A stretch of 64,000 nucleotides of DNA from the NCBI RefSeq assembly GCF_000281895.1, contig NZ_CM001558.1, positions 3,414,556 to 3,478,555 on the forward strand, read 5' to 3'. The notes under the pieces were generated by a model that saw only the letters and a list, made by a program, of their open reading frames with translations, had not been told where the DNA came from and ran no database searches. The position numbers and the translations under genes are program-made. Positions 8,352-17,614 of this stretch are shown here, piece after piece. Source of the DNA: Pseudomonas fluorescens Q2-87 (GTDB taxonomy: Bacteria; Pseudomonadota; Gammaproteobacteria; Pseudomonadales; Pseudomonadaceae). Every line of letters begins with the position of its first letter. The first letter of the stretch is position 1.

Positions 8352-8706
8352 GGCCGCCTTCGCGAGCAGGCTCGCTCCCACAGTTGGATCGGAGTACGAC
8401 CGTGGGAGCCAGGTCGGCTATAAGGCCGCCTCGCGGTGGACGTTGATTTCGGCGCCCCGTTAACCACGCTGGCCGAACGCAGGCGTTGCGTAGTGGGCAT
8501 CCCGGCATGGATGCCGGGATAGCTGCGCTGGGCCATGGATGGCCCTTCGCAGCGGGCCCACGGAGCAATGCCGGAGAGAGGGCATGCCGAGCCTAGGCGA
8601 GGCACCGAGTGGTGGGGCAAAAGCGTTTTGCTTACTTTTGCGCTTCTCAAAAGTGAGACGCCGTGAGGGCGGAACCCTAAGTAGCCGTTACCGCAGCAAC
8701 GGATAT
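8352..8706 (+). repeat. Dispersed repeat of about 350 bp, copy 1
   Basis: A REP family C arm followed by a core (from about 8411) running through GCCCCGTTAACCACGCTGGC, a hairpin CATCCCGGCATGGATGCCGG, and GGTGGGGCAAAAGCGTTTTG to ACGGATATG. The same core is found inverted at 29320-29615 and direct at 29997-30293. Short ORFs within it share no coding signature and are treated as non-coding. The 8162-8804 gap holds only this and REP sequences. Confidence 0.85.
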
Positions 8707-8746
8707 GCCCCCCCGCTCAACAAATCCCAGCGCTCAGAACAGAACA

Positions 8747-8787
8747 GGGCTGCTGCGCAGCCCAGCGGGAGCAAGCTCCCTCGCCAC
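8747..8787. repeat. Single REP, family A
   Basis: One REP palindrome arm (CCCAGCGGGAGCAAGCTCCC then TCGCCAC) just downstream of moaA, without its partner. It may be a remnant of a doublet. Confidence 0.7.
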
Positions 8788-8804
8788 GGGGTCGGTGCAA
8801 GCCT

Positions 8805-9797
8805 TTAACCTCCACTCATGTTCATGAACCGCACAATCTGCACCTCCCCACCAGGATTGAAGTCATGGCGCAGTGGCTTGCCGCGCAGTGCCTGCTGTAC
8901 CGCCTGAATCACGGGCTGATCATCCAATGGATAACGCCGCAACAAGCTTCGCAGGTCGAGAGAGTCCTCCTGCCCCAGGCACAACAGCAAGCGCCCCTCA
9001 ACCGTCATGCGTACCCGATTGCAACTGGCGCAGAAGTTGTGGGTGTTGGGGGAAATGAAACCGATCCGGGTATCCGGATGCTGCACCAGACGCACATAGC
9101 GCGCCGGCCCACCGCTACTCTCGGCACTGTCGAGCAACCGATGATGACCGGCGATCACAGCCCGGACTTCGTCGCTGGAACAGAACGACTCACCCCGGGA
9201 ACGCCCCACCTCCCCCAACGGCATCTCCTCGATGAAACTGATGTCGATGCGTTGATCGATGGCGTACTGCACCAACGCCGGGACTTCATCGAAGTTGCGT
9301 CCTTTCATGACCACGCAGTTGAGCTTGATCCGCTCGAACCCGGCCACTTTCGCCGCTTCGATACCCGCCAGCACCTGATCGAGATTGCCGTTGCGGGTAA
9401 TTGCCCGAAACCGCTCCCCGTCCAGGCTGTCGAGGCTGATGTTCATGCGCTTGACGCCGGCCTCCACCAGCGGCTGGGCCAGTCGCTCCAACTGCGAGCC
9501 GTTGCTGGTCATCACCAGTTCCCGCAGGCCGGGCATTGCCGCGATCTCGCGACACAACCCGACGATGCCCGGACGGATCAACGGCTCGCCACCGGTGAGG
9601 CGAATTTTCTTCACCCCCAGGCCGACGAACAGCCCCGCCAGGCGCTGCAGCTCTTCCAGGGTCAACACCTGCTGACGCGGCAGGAAGGTCATGTTTTTCG
9701 CCATGCAATACACACAGCGAAAATCACAACGATCGGTCACCGACATCCGCAAATAATCGATCTGGCGCCCAAACCCATCCTGCAACACCGCGCTCAT
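8805..9797 (-). CDS. moaA: GTP 3',8-cyclase MoaA
   Basis: 330 residues; start ATG preceded by GGGAG. An N-terminal radical-SAM motif CDFRCVYC (Cys 24, 28, 31) and a second C-terminal cluster CASCNRVR...C bind the two 4Fe-4S clusters, and the protein ends in Gly-Gly as MoaA proteins do. It makes the first molybdopterin intermediate from GTP. It is the last gene of the nar operon, as moaA1 is in P. aeruginosa, supplying cofactor for NarG. Confidence 0.93.
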   Translation of the reverse strand: MSAVLQDGFGRQIDYLRMSVTDRCDFRCVYCMAKNMTFLPRQQVLTLEELQRLAGLFVGLGVKKIRLTGGEPLIRPGIVGLCREIAAMPGLRELVMTSNGSQLERLAQPLVEAGVKRMNISLDSLDGERFRAITRNGNLDQVLAGIEAAKVAGFERIKLNCVVMKGRNFDEVPALVQYAIDQRIDISFIEEMPLGEVGRSRGESFCSSDEVRAVIAGHHRLLDSAESSGGPARYVRLVQHPDTRIGFISPNTHNFCASCNRVRMTVEGRLLLCLGQEDSLDLRSLLRRYPLDDQPVIQAVQQALRGKPLRHDFNPGGEVQIVRFMNMSGG

Positions 9798-9822
9798 GGA
9801 AATCTCCCGATTAAGCCGGCGC

Positions 9823-10794
9823 TCACTGCACCAGCGGCGAGTCGGCGCCCTGAAGAGCGATGCCGCGGATGTCCGCCGCACCGATCAGGGTTTGCAGGTA
9901 CTGCACCAGCGCTTTTTGCCATACGCCCTGCTGCAACTGGGTGCGGATCGCCGTCGCCACCGCCTCGTAAGGCAACGGCTGGCCCTCGATGCGCTGGTCG
10001 ATGCTGATCACGTGCCAGCCATAGCGACTTTCCAGCGGCTTGCCCGCCAGGCCCGCCGGCAGGGTGAACAGTTGGCGCTCCAGTTCAGGCACGGTCTGGC
10101 CCTTGCTGATTTGCCCCAGCGACCCGCCCTGCTCCTTGGACGGGCACGCCGAATACTTCAGCGCCAGCTCGGCGAAGCTGCCGGGGAACTGATCCAGCCG
10201 TTCCAGCAGCAACTCGGCCTGTACGTGAGCCAGGCTGCGGGCCTCGGCATCGTCCGGCGCGCATTCGAGCAAAATGTGCCGCACCGCCAGCAACGGTGCG
10301 CTGTGAAAACGCGCCCGATTGCTTTCGTAGTAACGCAGGCAGGTCGCCTCGTCACATTGCGGCACTTGCACCTCACGTTCGAGCAGCAGCCGCGTGGCCG
10401 CTTCCTCTTCGTTCTCGCCGGCGCCGACCTGCAACGCCAGGCCCAACTCGGCGATGCGTTGCTGGAGCAACTCACGGATCACCAACGCCCGCGCCGCCTG
10501 ATAGACCGCATCCTCGCGGCTTTCGGCCGGGTGATATTGCAGCTCCAACGCCATCGCCTGCGGGCTGATCGACACGTCGTTGACGCTGATGATCGGCCAC
10601 TCCTGCTCGCTGCTGGCGATCAATTGAGGCGCTGCTTCGTCGCCTGCCACCGGCCCGGCCTGGGCCGGTTCGAACTGCACCGCCCCGGCCGGTTCGACCC
10701 CGGCCACCGGCGCCATTACCGGCGCCGCCTTGGCCGAAGATCCACAACCGCCGCCACCGCCACCACCACCGCCACATCCGCATCCACTCGCCAT
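9823..10794 (-). CDS. PpiC-type peptidyl-prolyl isomerase of the nar operon
   Basis: 323 residues. The C-terminal half is a parvulin domain ([13 protein letters not shown]...[15 protein letters not shown]...YGWHVISID). The N-terminus is unusual: after MASGC comes a Gly/Cys-rich run (residues 3-18, nine glycines in a row), then an Ala/Pro-rich linker. There is no signal peptide, so it is probably cytoplasmic and may help NarGH folding; this is inference. The position between narI and moaA matches PA3871 of P. aeruginosa. Start preceded by GAGGAG. Confidence 0.88.
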   Translation of the reverse strand: MASGCGCGGGGGGGGGCGSSAKAAPVMAPVAGVEPAGAVQFEPAQAGPVAGDEAAPQLIASSEQEWPIISVNDVSISPQAMALELQYHPAESREDAVYQAARALVIRELLQQRIAELGLALQVGAGENEEEAATRLLLEREVQVPQCDEATCLRYYESNRARFHSAPLLAVRHILLECAPDDAEARSLAHVQAELLLERLDQFPGSFAELALKYSACPSKEQGGSLGQISKGQTVPELERQLFTLPAGLAGKPLESRYGWHVISIDQRIEGQPLPYEAVATAIRTQLQQGVWQKALVQYLQTLIGAADIRGIALQGADSPLVQ

Positions 10795-10804
10795 GATCTT
10801 CTCC

Positions 10805-11485
10805 TCAAAACTTCTGCCGAACGATTTGATAACGACGCCCCAAGTACCAGACCGGCGCACTGATGATGTGCACGAGACGGGTGAACGGGAACAATACGAA
10901 CAGGGTCAGGCCCAGCAGCACATGGAGCTTGTAGACCAGGCCCACCGGTGCCATCGACGTGGCCGCTTCCACTGGACGCAGCAGCACGGTGTTCTGGGCC
11001 CAGTCGGCCAGCATCACCATCACCGAGCCGTCCATATGGGCGGTGGATGCGACGATGGTCATCAGCCCCAGCACCAGTTGCACCAGCAACACCACCAGCA
11101 CCAGGATGTCCGAGGGATTGGACGTGGCGCGGACCCGTGGGTCGGTCAGGCGGCGGTTGAGCAGCATCACCAGGCCGATCAGGCCGAGCACGCCGAAGAA
11201 ACCACCGGAGACCATCGCCAGCAGCTGCTTGTTCTCGGTGCTCAGCACATGGTGGTAGATCGCCGACGGCGTCAGCAGGCCGACGAAGTGGCCGGCCAGC
11301 ACGAACAGCACGCCGACGTGGAACAGGTTGCTCGCCACGCGCATGCCGCGCTTGTTGAGCATCTGGCTGGAACCGGCCTTCCAGGTGTACTGGGCCAAGT
11401 CAAACCGTGCCCAACTGCCGAGCAGGCAGATCGCCAGGGCGACGTAGGGGTAGACCCCGAACAACAACAGATCCCATTTAGACAT
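10805..11485 (-). CDS. narI: Respiratory nitrate reductase gamma subunit NarI
   Basis: 226 residues with five predicted membrane helices and the His residues that ligate two b hemes (for example FHVGVLFVLAGHFVG and YKLHVLLGL). It anchors NarGH to the membrane, oxidises quinol and passes electrons to NarH. The start overlaps the narJ end by 8 bp. Confidence 0.95.
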   Translation of the reverse strand: MSKWDLLLFGVYPYVALAICLLGSWARFDLAQYTWKAGSSQMLNKRGMRVASNLFHVGVLFVLAGHFVGLLTPSAIYHHVLSTENKQLLAMVSGGFFGVLGLIGLVMLLNRRLTDPRVRATSNPSDILVLVVLLVQLVLGLMTIVASTAHMDGSVMVMLADWAQNTVLLRPVEAATSMAPVGLVYKLHVLLGLTLFVLFPFTRLVHIISAPVWYLGRRYQIVRQKF

Positions 11486-12239
11486 TGCCCACCTCCGCGG
11501 CTGGCGCTGCGGCCAGCCCTTCATGCTGAAAATCCACCCAGTGCAACGGCACCGCACTTTCGTCCCGCGCCTTGCCTGGCGCGCTGGGCAGTGAACTGCA
11601 ACGGTCCTGTTGTTCGGCCTTCATGAAATCCACCTGCTCTTCTTCCCAGATCTTGTCCAGGGCTTCGAGGGAGTCGTCCCGTGGCTCGGCCTTGACCTGC
11701 TCGCGCAATTCGGCGACCGCGCCCTGGGGTTCGGCCCCGGCGATTTGCAACAAGGCCCGAAAGCAACTGGCGTAGGCGCTTTCACGCTCTTCCAGGCGCG
11801 CCGCAAGCAAGGCCAGCAAGTGCGCGACATCGGCCAGGCCCTCGCGGGCCTCGATGTCTTCGCGGGTGGAGAGAAACTCCAGGTACAGCGGGATGTAATC
11901 GGGCAGTTCCTTGACGCCGATCGCGAAACCAGCCTCTTCGTACTGGGCCATCATGTCCACCATGGCCTGGCCACGGTCGCGGGACTCACCGTGGACGTGT
12001 TCGAACAGCAACAGCGACAGCGAACGGCCCCGGCCGAACAGCGCGCCGTAGTGTTCCTGGCCGTCCATCAAGTCCTTGCCGCAGATCAGTTCCAGCAATT
12101 CGAACAAGCCGGCGCGCTGCTGGGGACTGATTTCCCGTGCCTGGAGAATCGCCTGTTCCAGCTCGTCACGACCGGCCACCAAGGTCTCAGTCGGGTAATC
12201 GAGCAGCAATGAAATCACCTTGAGAATGCGCATGTTCAT
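11478..12239 (-). CDS. narJ: Nitrate reductase assembly chaperone NarJ
   Basis: 253 residues, NarJ/TorD family (MNMRILKVISLLLDYP...FEHVHGESRDRGQAMVDM). It is a cytoplasmic chaperone that holds apo-NarGH until molybdenum cofactor is inserted and is not part of the final enzyme. The ATG overlaps the narH stop (ATGA) and the gene end overlaps narI. Confidence 0.94.
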   Translation of the reverse strand: MNMRILKVISLLLDYPTETLVAGRDELEQAILQAREISPQQRAGLFELLELICGKDLMDGQEHYGALFGRGRSLSLLLFEHVHGESRDRGQAMVDMMAQYEEAGFAIGVKELPDYIPLYLEFLSTREDIEAREGLADVAHLLALLAARLEERESAYASCFRALLQIAGAEPQGAVAELREQVKAEPRDDSLEALDKIWEEEQVDFMKAEQQDRCSSLPSAPGKARDESAVPLHWVDFQHEGLAAAPAAEVGNV

Positions 12240-13774
12240 TCCTCCCACAACTGCACGGTCTTGATCACGTCGCGGCGGTTGGCCTTCTTGCCACCGAACA
12301 TGTTGGTGTCGGAGCTGCCGCTGCAACCGCTGCCGAAGCTGAAACCACAACCGGAACGTTCGGCAAACGCATCGCTCATGGCGTCTTCGCGGTGAGCGCT
12401 TGGCACGACAAAACGGTCTTCGTAGTTGGCGATGGCCAGGTAGCGGTACATCTCTTCCACCTGGTTCACGCTCAAGCCGACGTCGGCCAGCACTTGCAGA
12501 TCCTGCACACCGTCGACCTGTTCGGAACGCTTGTAGGCGCGCATCGCCAGCAGACGCTTGAGGGCATGCTTGACCGGTTTTTCATCGCCGGCGGTGAGCA
12601 TGTTCGCCAGGTAACGCAGCGGGATGCGCAGGCTGTCGACATCCGGGATCACCCCGTTCATGCCCACGGTGCCGGCTTCGGCGGCGTTCTGGATTGGCGA
12701 CAGTGGCGGCACGTACCAAACCATTGGCAAGGTGCGGTATTCCGGGTGCAGCGGCAGCGCGAGTTTCCAGTCCACGGCCATTTTGTAGACCGGCGAGCGT
12801 TGCGCCGAATCGATCACCGACTGCGGCACGCCATCGGCCAGGGCCTGGCGAATCACCGCCGGATCGTTCGGGTCGAGGAAAATTTCCAGCTGCTTCTCGT
12901 ACAGGTCCTGCTCGTTGGGGGTACTCGCCACTTCGCTGATACGGTCGGCGTCATACAGCAACACGCCGAGGTAGCGAATGCGACCCACGCAGGTTTCCGC
13001 GCAAACGGTCGGCATGCCCGCTTCGATGCGCGGGTAGCAGAAAATGCATTTTTCCGACTTGCCGCTCTTCCAGTTGAAGTAGATCTTCTTGTACGGGCAG
13101 CCGCTGATGCACATGCGCCAGCCCCGGCACTTTTCCTGGTCGATCAGGACAATGCCGTCCTCCTCGCGCTTGTAGATCGCGCCGCTCGGGCACGATGCCG
13201 CGCACGTCGGGTTCAGGCAGTGCTCGCACAGGCGCGGCAGGTACATCATGAACGTGTTTTCGTACTCGCCGTAGATGTCCGCCTGGATCTGGTCGAAGTT
13301 CTTGTCCTTGCGGCGCTTGGCGAATTCAGTGCCCAGGATTTCTTCCCAGTTCGGGCCCCACTCGATCTTCTCCATGCGCTTGCCGGACACCACCGAACGC
13401 GGCCGCGCGGTGGGCTGGTGCTCACCCAGTGGCGCGGTGTGCAGGTGCTGGTAATCGAAGTCGAACGGTTCGTAGTAATCGTCCAGGCCTGGCAGGTCCG
13501 GGTTGGCGAAGATGTTCGCCAACACGCGGAACTTGCCGCCGATGCGCGGGTTGATCGACCCGTCGGCATTGCGAACCCAGCCGCCCTTCCACTTGTCCTG
13601 GTTTTCCCATTCTTTCGGATAGCCAATGCCGGGCTTGGATTCAACGTTGTTGAACCAGGCGTACTCCATACCTTCGCGGCTGGTCCAGACGTTTTTGCAG
13701 GTGATCGAGCAAGTGTGGCAGCCGATGCATTTGTCCAGGTTCAGGACCATGCCGATTTGTGAGCGAATCTTCAT
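12236..13774 (-). CDS. narH: Nitrate reductase beta subunit NarH
   Basis: 512 residues. Ferredoxin-like cysteine clusters are at CIGCHTCSITC (N-terminus), CEHCLNPTCAASCPSG, CRGWRMCISGCPYKK and CIFCYPRIE; the Trp in CRGW marks the 3Fe-4S site. It carries electrons from NarI to NarG. The C-terminal tail is Gly/Ser/Cys-rich (SGCGFSFGSGCSGSSD). The gene is one base from the end of narG. Confidence 0.96.
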   Translation of the reverse strand: MKIRSQIGMVLNLDKCIGCHTCSITCKNVWTSREGMEYAWFNNVESKPGIGYPKEWENQDKWKGGWVRNADGSINPRIGGKFRVLANIFANPDLPGLDDYYEPFDFDYQHLHTAPLGEHQPTARPRSVVSGKRMEKIEWGPNWEEILGTEFAKRRKDKNFDQIQADIYGEYENTFMMYLPRLCEHCLNPTCAASCPSGAIYKREEDGIVLIDQEKCRGWRMCISGCPYKKIYFNWKSGKSEKCIFCYPRIEAGMPTVCAETCVGRIRYLGVLLYDADRISEVASTPNEQDLYEKQLEIFLDPNDPAVIRQALADGVPQSVIDSAQRSPVYKMAVDWKLALPLHPEYRTLPMVWYVPPLSPIQNAAEAGTVGMNGVIPDVDSLRIPLRYLANMLTAGDEKPVKHALKRLLAMRAYKRSEQVDGVQDLQVLADVGLSVNQVEEMYRYLAIANYEDRFVVPSAHREDAMSDAFAERSGCGFSFGSGCSGSSDTNMFGGKKANRRDVIKTVQLWEE

Positions 13775-13775
13775 C

Positions 13776-16700
13776 TCAGTTCTCCTCGATGTCAGTCGGC
13801 AGTGGACGCGGCAGATCATCGCCACTGGAACCGTCGAGCCAGTCGACCTTGGCCATCTTGCGCACCACGACGAATTCATCGCGGTTGCAACCGACCGTGC
13901 CGTAATAGTTGAAGCCGTAGGCCTGTTGGGCGTAGCCGCCGATCATGTGGGTAGGCTTGAGCACCACGCGGGTCACCGAGTTGTGGTGGCCACCGCGGGT
14001 CTTGGTGGTTTCCGACCCCGGCACGTTCACGATCCGTTCCTGGGCGTGGTACATCATCACCATGCCTTCCTTGACCCGCTGGCTGACCACCGCCCGGGCG
14101 GTCAGCGCGCCGTTGACGTTGAAGCACTCGATCCAGTCGTTGTCCTCGATACCGGCGCGCTTGGCGTCGATTTCCGAGAGCCAGACAATCGGCCCGCCAC
14201 GGCTCAAGGTGAGCATCAGCAGGTTGTCGCTGTAGGTGCTGTGGATGCCCCATTTCTGGTGCGGAGTGATCCAGTTCAGGACGATCTCGGTCTCGCCATT
14301 GCTGCGCTTGCCCTTCACGCCGGCGATGGTGCGGGTGTTGACCGGTGGCCGGTAGCTCATCAACTGTTCGCCGAAGGCCTGCATCCACGGGTGATCCTGG
14401 TAGAACTGCTGGCGGCCGGTGATGGTGCGCCATGGAATCGCCTCGTGAACGTTGGTGTAGCCGGCGTTGTAGCTCACGTGATCGTCTTCCAGGCCGGACC
14501 AGGTCGGGCTGGAAATGATCTTGCGTGGCTGGGCCTGGATGTCGCGGAAACGAATGGCCTCGTGCTCCTTGGAGATGGCCAGGTGGCTGTGGTCGATGCC
14601 GGTGAACTCCGACAGCGCCGCCCAGGCTTTCACCGCGACATGGCCGTTGGTTTCCGGGGCCAGGGACAGGATCACCTCGGCAGCGTCGATCGCGCTGTCA
14701 ATCTTTGGCCGCCCTTGGCTGATGCCAGCCTCGACTTCCTTGTGGTTCAGTTCGCCGAGGAATTTGACTTCCGTCTCGGTGTTCCAGTTGATGCCCTTGC
14801 CGCCGTTGCCGAGCTTCTCGAGCATCGGGCCCAAGGAGGTGAACTGCTTGTAGATGTTCGGGTAGTCGCGCTCCACCACGTGCAGGTTCGGTGCGTTCTT
14901 GCCCGGGATCGGTGCCACACCGGCGCTTTTCCAGTCGGTGCCGCCAAACGGTTGGGCCAGCTCACCGACGCTGTCATGCATCAACGGCACGGTGACCAGG
15001 TCTTTCTCGACCCCCAGGTGCCCGACCGACATGGCCGAAAACGCTTTGGCGATGCCCTTGTAGATTTCCCAGTCCGAACGCGATTCCCAGGCCGGATCGA
15101 TGGCGGCCGACAATGGGTGGATGAACGGGTGCATGTCCGAGGTGTTCATGTCGTCTTTTTCGTACCAGGTCGCGGTCGGCAAGACGATGTCGGAATACAC
15201 GCAGGTCGAGGACATGCGGAAGTCCAGGGTGGTCACTAGGTCGAGCTTGCCAATGGCGCCCTCGTCGACCCATTCGGCTTCGGTGGGCTTGCATTCGCTG
15301 CCATGGCCGATGTCTTCGTTCATCACGCCATTCTTGGTGCCCAACAGGTACTTGAGCATGTACTCGTGGCCCTTGCCCGAGGAGCCCAGCAGGTTGGAGC
15401 GCCAGATGAACATGTTGCGCGGGAAGTTCACCGGGCTGTCGGGCTGCTCGCAGGCAAAGCGCAGGGAACCGTCCTGCAGCGACTTGACCACGTAGTCCTT
15501 GGGTTCCAGGCCCGCGGCGGCGGCATCGCGGCAGATGTGCAGCGGGTTGGTGTTGAGTTGCGGCGCGCTCGGCAACCAGCCGGCCCGTTCGGCGCGGATG
15601 TTGTAGTCCAGGGCGTGCTCGGGGAATTGTGATTTGTCGGCCAGGGGCGAGAGCACGTCGTGCATGCTCATCTTCTCGTGGCGCCATTGCGAACTGTGGC
15701 CGTAGAAGAAGCTGGTGCCGTTCATTTGCCGTGGCGGACGGTTCCAGTCCAGGCCAAAGGCCAGGGGCAGCCAACCACACTGCGGACGGAGTTTTTCCTG
15801 GCCGACATAGTGGGCCCAGCCACCGCCGGTCTGGCCGACGCAACCGCAGAGCATGAGCATGTTGATCAGCCCGCGGTAGTTCATGTCCATGTGGTACCAG
15901 TGGTTCATCGCCGCACCGACGATGATCATCGAGCGTCCACGGGTCTTGTCGGCGTTGTCGGCGAACTCCCGGGCGATCTGGATCGCCTTTTCGCGGCTCA
16001 CACCAGTGATTTGCTCCTGCCAGGCCGGGGTGCCAGGCACTGACGCGTCGTCGTAGTCCTTGGCGACATTGGCGCCGCCCAGGCCACGGTCGATGGCCAG
16101 GTTGGCGGCCGACAGGTCGAATACGGTGGCGACTTTCGCCACGCTGCCGTCGGCCAGCACCACGCTGTGCACCGGCACGCGGCGGAACTGCACCGCATCA
16201 CCGGCCACGTGCTGGAAGTACTCCTGGGCTTCGCCGGCGAAATACGGGAAGGCCACCTCAGCGACGTCACCGCCGATCAGGCTCAGCTTGAGGTCGATCT
16301 CACGTCCTTCGCCACCTTCACGGGGCAGGATGTTCCACTTGCCCTTCTCGCCCCAGCGATAGCCGATGGAGCCTTGGGGCGAAACCAGTTCGCCGGCGGC
16401 ATCCAGGGCGATGGTTTTCCATTCCGGATTGTTGTCCTGGCCGAGGTTGTCGGTCAGGTCGCTGGCCCGCAGGAAACGGTCGGGCTGGTAACCCGCGCCC
16501 GGCGCCGCGCCAAGCATCGGTTTGAGCATCACCAGCACCGGCAGGTCGGTGTAGCGCTTGGCGTATTCGGTGAAATAAGCGCTGGGCTTGTCCAGATGGA
16601 ATTCTTTGAAGATCACATGATTGAAAGCCTGGGCCAACGCGGCGTCGGTGCCTTGCTTGGGGTTGAGCCACAAGTCGGTGAGCTTGGCGACTTCCGAGTA

Positions 16701-17549
16701 GTCCGGGGTGATCGCCACGGTCTTGGTGCCCTTGTAGCGCACCTCGGTGAAGAAGTGTGCATCGGGGGTACGGGTCTGCGGGACGTTGGAGCCCCAGGCA
16801 ATGATGTAGTTGGAGTTGTACCAGTCGGCCGATTCCGGCACGTCGGTCTGCTCGCCCCAAACCATTGGCGAAGCAGGCGGCAAGTCGCAATACCAGTCAT
16901 AGAAGCTCAGGCACACGCCACCGATCAGCGACAGGTAGCGCGAGCCGGCAGCGTAGCTGACCATCGACATGGCTGGGATCGGCGAGAAGCCAACCACCCG
17001 GTCCGGGCCGTGTTCTTTGACGGTGTAGACGTTGGCGGCGGCGATGATCTCGTTGACTTCTTCCCAGTTGGAACGGATGAAGCCGCCCATGCCGCGCTTG
17101 CTTTTATAGGAGTCGGCCTTGACCTTGTCCTCGACGATGCTGGCCCAGGCCTCCACCGGCGGCAGGGTCTGCCGGGCTTCGCGCCAGAGTTTGAGCAATG
17201 GCTTGCGGATCTTCGGATACTTGAGCCGGTTGGCGCTGTAGATGTACCAGCTATAGCTCGCGCCGCGCGGGCAGCCGCGTGGCTCGTGGTTGGGCAAATC
17301 GTTACGGGTGCGCGGGTAGTCGGTCTGCTGGGTTTCCCAGGTGATCAGGCCGTTCTTGACGTAGATCTTCCACGAGCACGAGCCGGTGCAGTTCACCCCG
17401 TGGGTGGAACGCACGATCTTGTCGTACTGCCAGCGGGAGCGGTAGACGTTTTCCCAGTCGCGAGACTCTTTGCGGGTCTCGCCGTGCCCCTCGGAAAACT
17501 CGCCTTGCTTGCGGTTGAAAAACCGCAGTTGATCCAGTAAATGACTCAC
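13776..17549 (-). CDS. narG: Nitrate reductase alpha subunit NarG
   Basis: 1257 residues, normal for NarG. It starts with GTG preceded by AGAGGAA. HGVNCTGSCSW near residue 50 gives the His/Cys ligands of the FS0 cluster, and QTDVPESADWYNS holds the Asp that ligates molybdenum. It is the bis-MGD catalytic subunit that reduces nitrate to nitrite at the cytoplasmic face. First subunit gene of narGHJI, downstream of the two nitrate transporters. Confidence 0.97.
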   Translation of the reverse strand: MSHLLDQLRFFNRKQGEFSEGHGETRKESRDWENVYRSRWQYDKIVRSTHGVNCTGSCSWKIYVKNGLITWETQQTDYPRTRNDLPNHEPRGCPRGASYSWYIYSANRLKYPKIRKPLLKLWREARQTLPPVEAWASIVEDKVKADSYKSKRGMGGFIRSNWEEVNEIIAAANVYTVKEHGPDRVVGFSPIPAMSMVSYAAGSRYLSLIGGVCLSFYDWYCDLPPASPMVWGEQTDVPESADWYNSNYIIAWGSNVPQTRTPDAHFFTEVRYKGTKTVAITPDYSEVAKLTDLWLNPKQGTDAALAQAFNHVIFKEFHLDKPSAYFTEYAKRYTDLPVLVMLKPMLGAAPGAGYQPDRFLRASDLTDNLGQDNNPEWKTIALDAAGELVSPQGSIGYRWGEKGKWNILPREGGEGREIDLKLSLIGGDVAEVAFPYFAGEAQEYFQHVAGDAVQFRRVPVHSVVLADGSVAKVATVFDLSAANLAIDRGLGGANVAKDYDDASVPGTPAWQEQITGVSREKAIQIAREFADNADKTRGRSMIIVGAAMNHWYHMDMNYRGLINMLMLCGCVGQTGGGWAHYVGQEKLRPQCGWLPLAFGLDWNRPPRQMNGTSFFYGHSSQWRHEKMSMHDVLSPLADKSQFPEHALDYNIRAERAGWLPSAPQLNTNPLHICRDAAAAGLEPKDYVVKSLQDGSLRFACEQPDSPVNFPRNMFIWRSNLLGSSGKGHEYMLKYLLGTKNGVMNEDIGHGSECKPTEAEWVDEGAIGKLDLVTTLDFRMSSTCVYSDIVLPTATWYEKDDMNTSDMHPFIHPLSAAIDPAWESRSDWEIYKGIAKAFSAMSVGHLGVEKDLVTVPLMHDSVGELAQPFGGTDWKSAGVAPIPGKNAPNLHVVERDYPNIYKQFTSLGPMLEKLGNGGKGINWNTETEVKFLGELNHKEVEAGISQGRPKIDSAIDAAEVILSLAPETNGHVAVKAWAALSEFTGIDHSHLAISKEHEAIRFRDIQAQPRKIISSPTWSGLEDDHVSYNAGYTNVHEAIPWRTITGRQQFYQDHPWMQAFGEQLMSYRPPVNTRTIAGVKGKRSNGETEIVLNWITPHQKWGIHSTYSDNLLMLTLSRGGPIVWLSEIDAKRAGIEDNDWIECFNVNGALTARAVVSQRVKEGMVMMYHAQERIVNVPGSETTKTRGGHHNSVTRVVLKPTHMIGGYAQQAYGFNYYGTVGCNRDEFVVVRKMAKVDWLDGSSGDDLPRPLPTDIEEN

Positions 17550-17614
17550 AGTGTGTTCCTCTCAGGCTTGCTCCGCGGGGTCTGCGCCCCGCCCACGCAA
17601 TAGTTGAATTCGTC

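Noticed and set aside
8539..8808. Short ORFs in the dispersed repeats (for example 8539-8808 and 30123-30308)
   Set aside because: The similar peptides arise because the DNA repeats are nearly identical; frames are not preserved with protein-like change, and REP sequence forms part of them.
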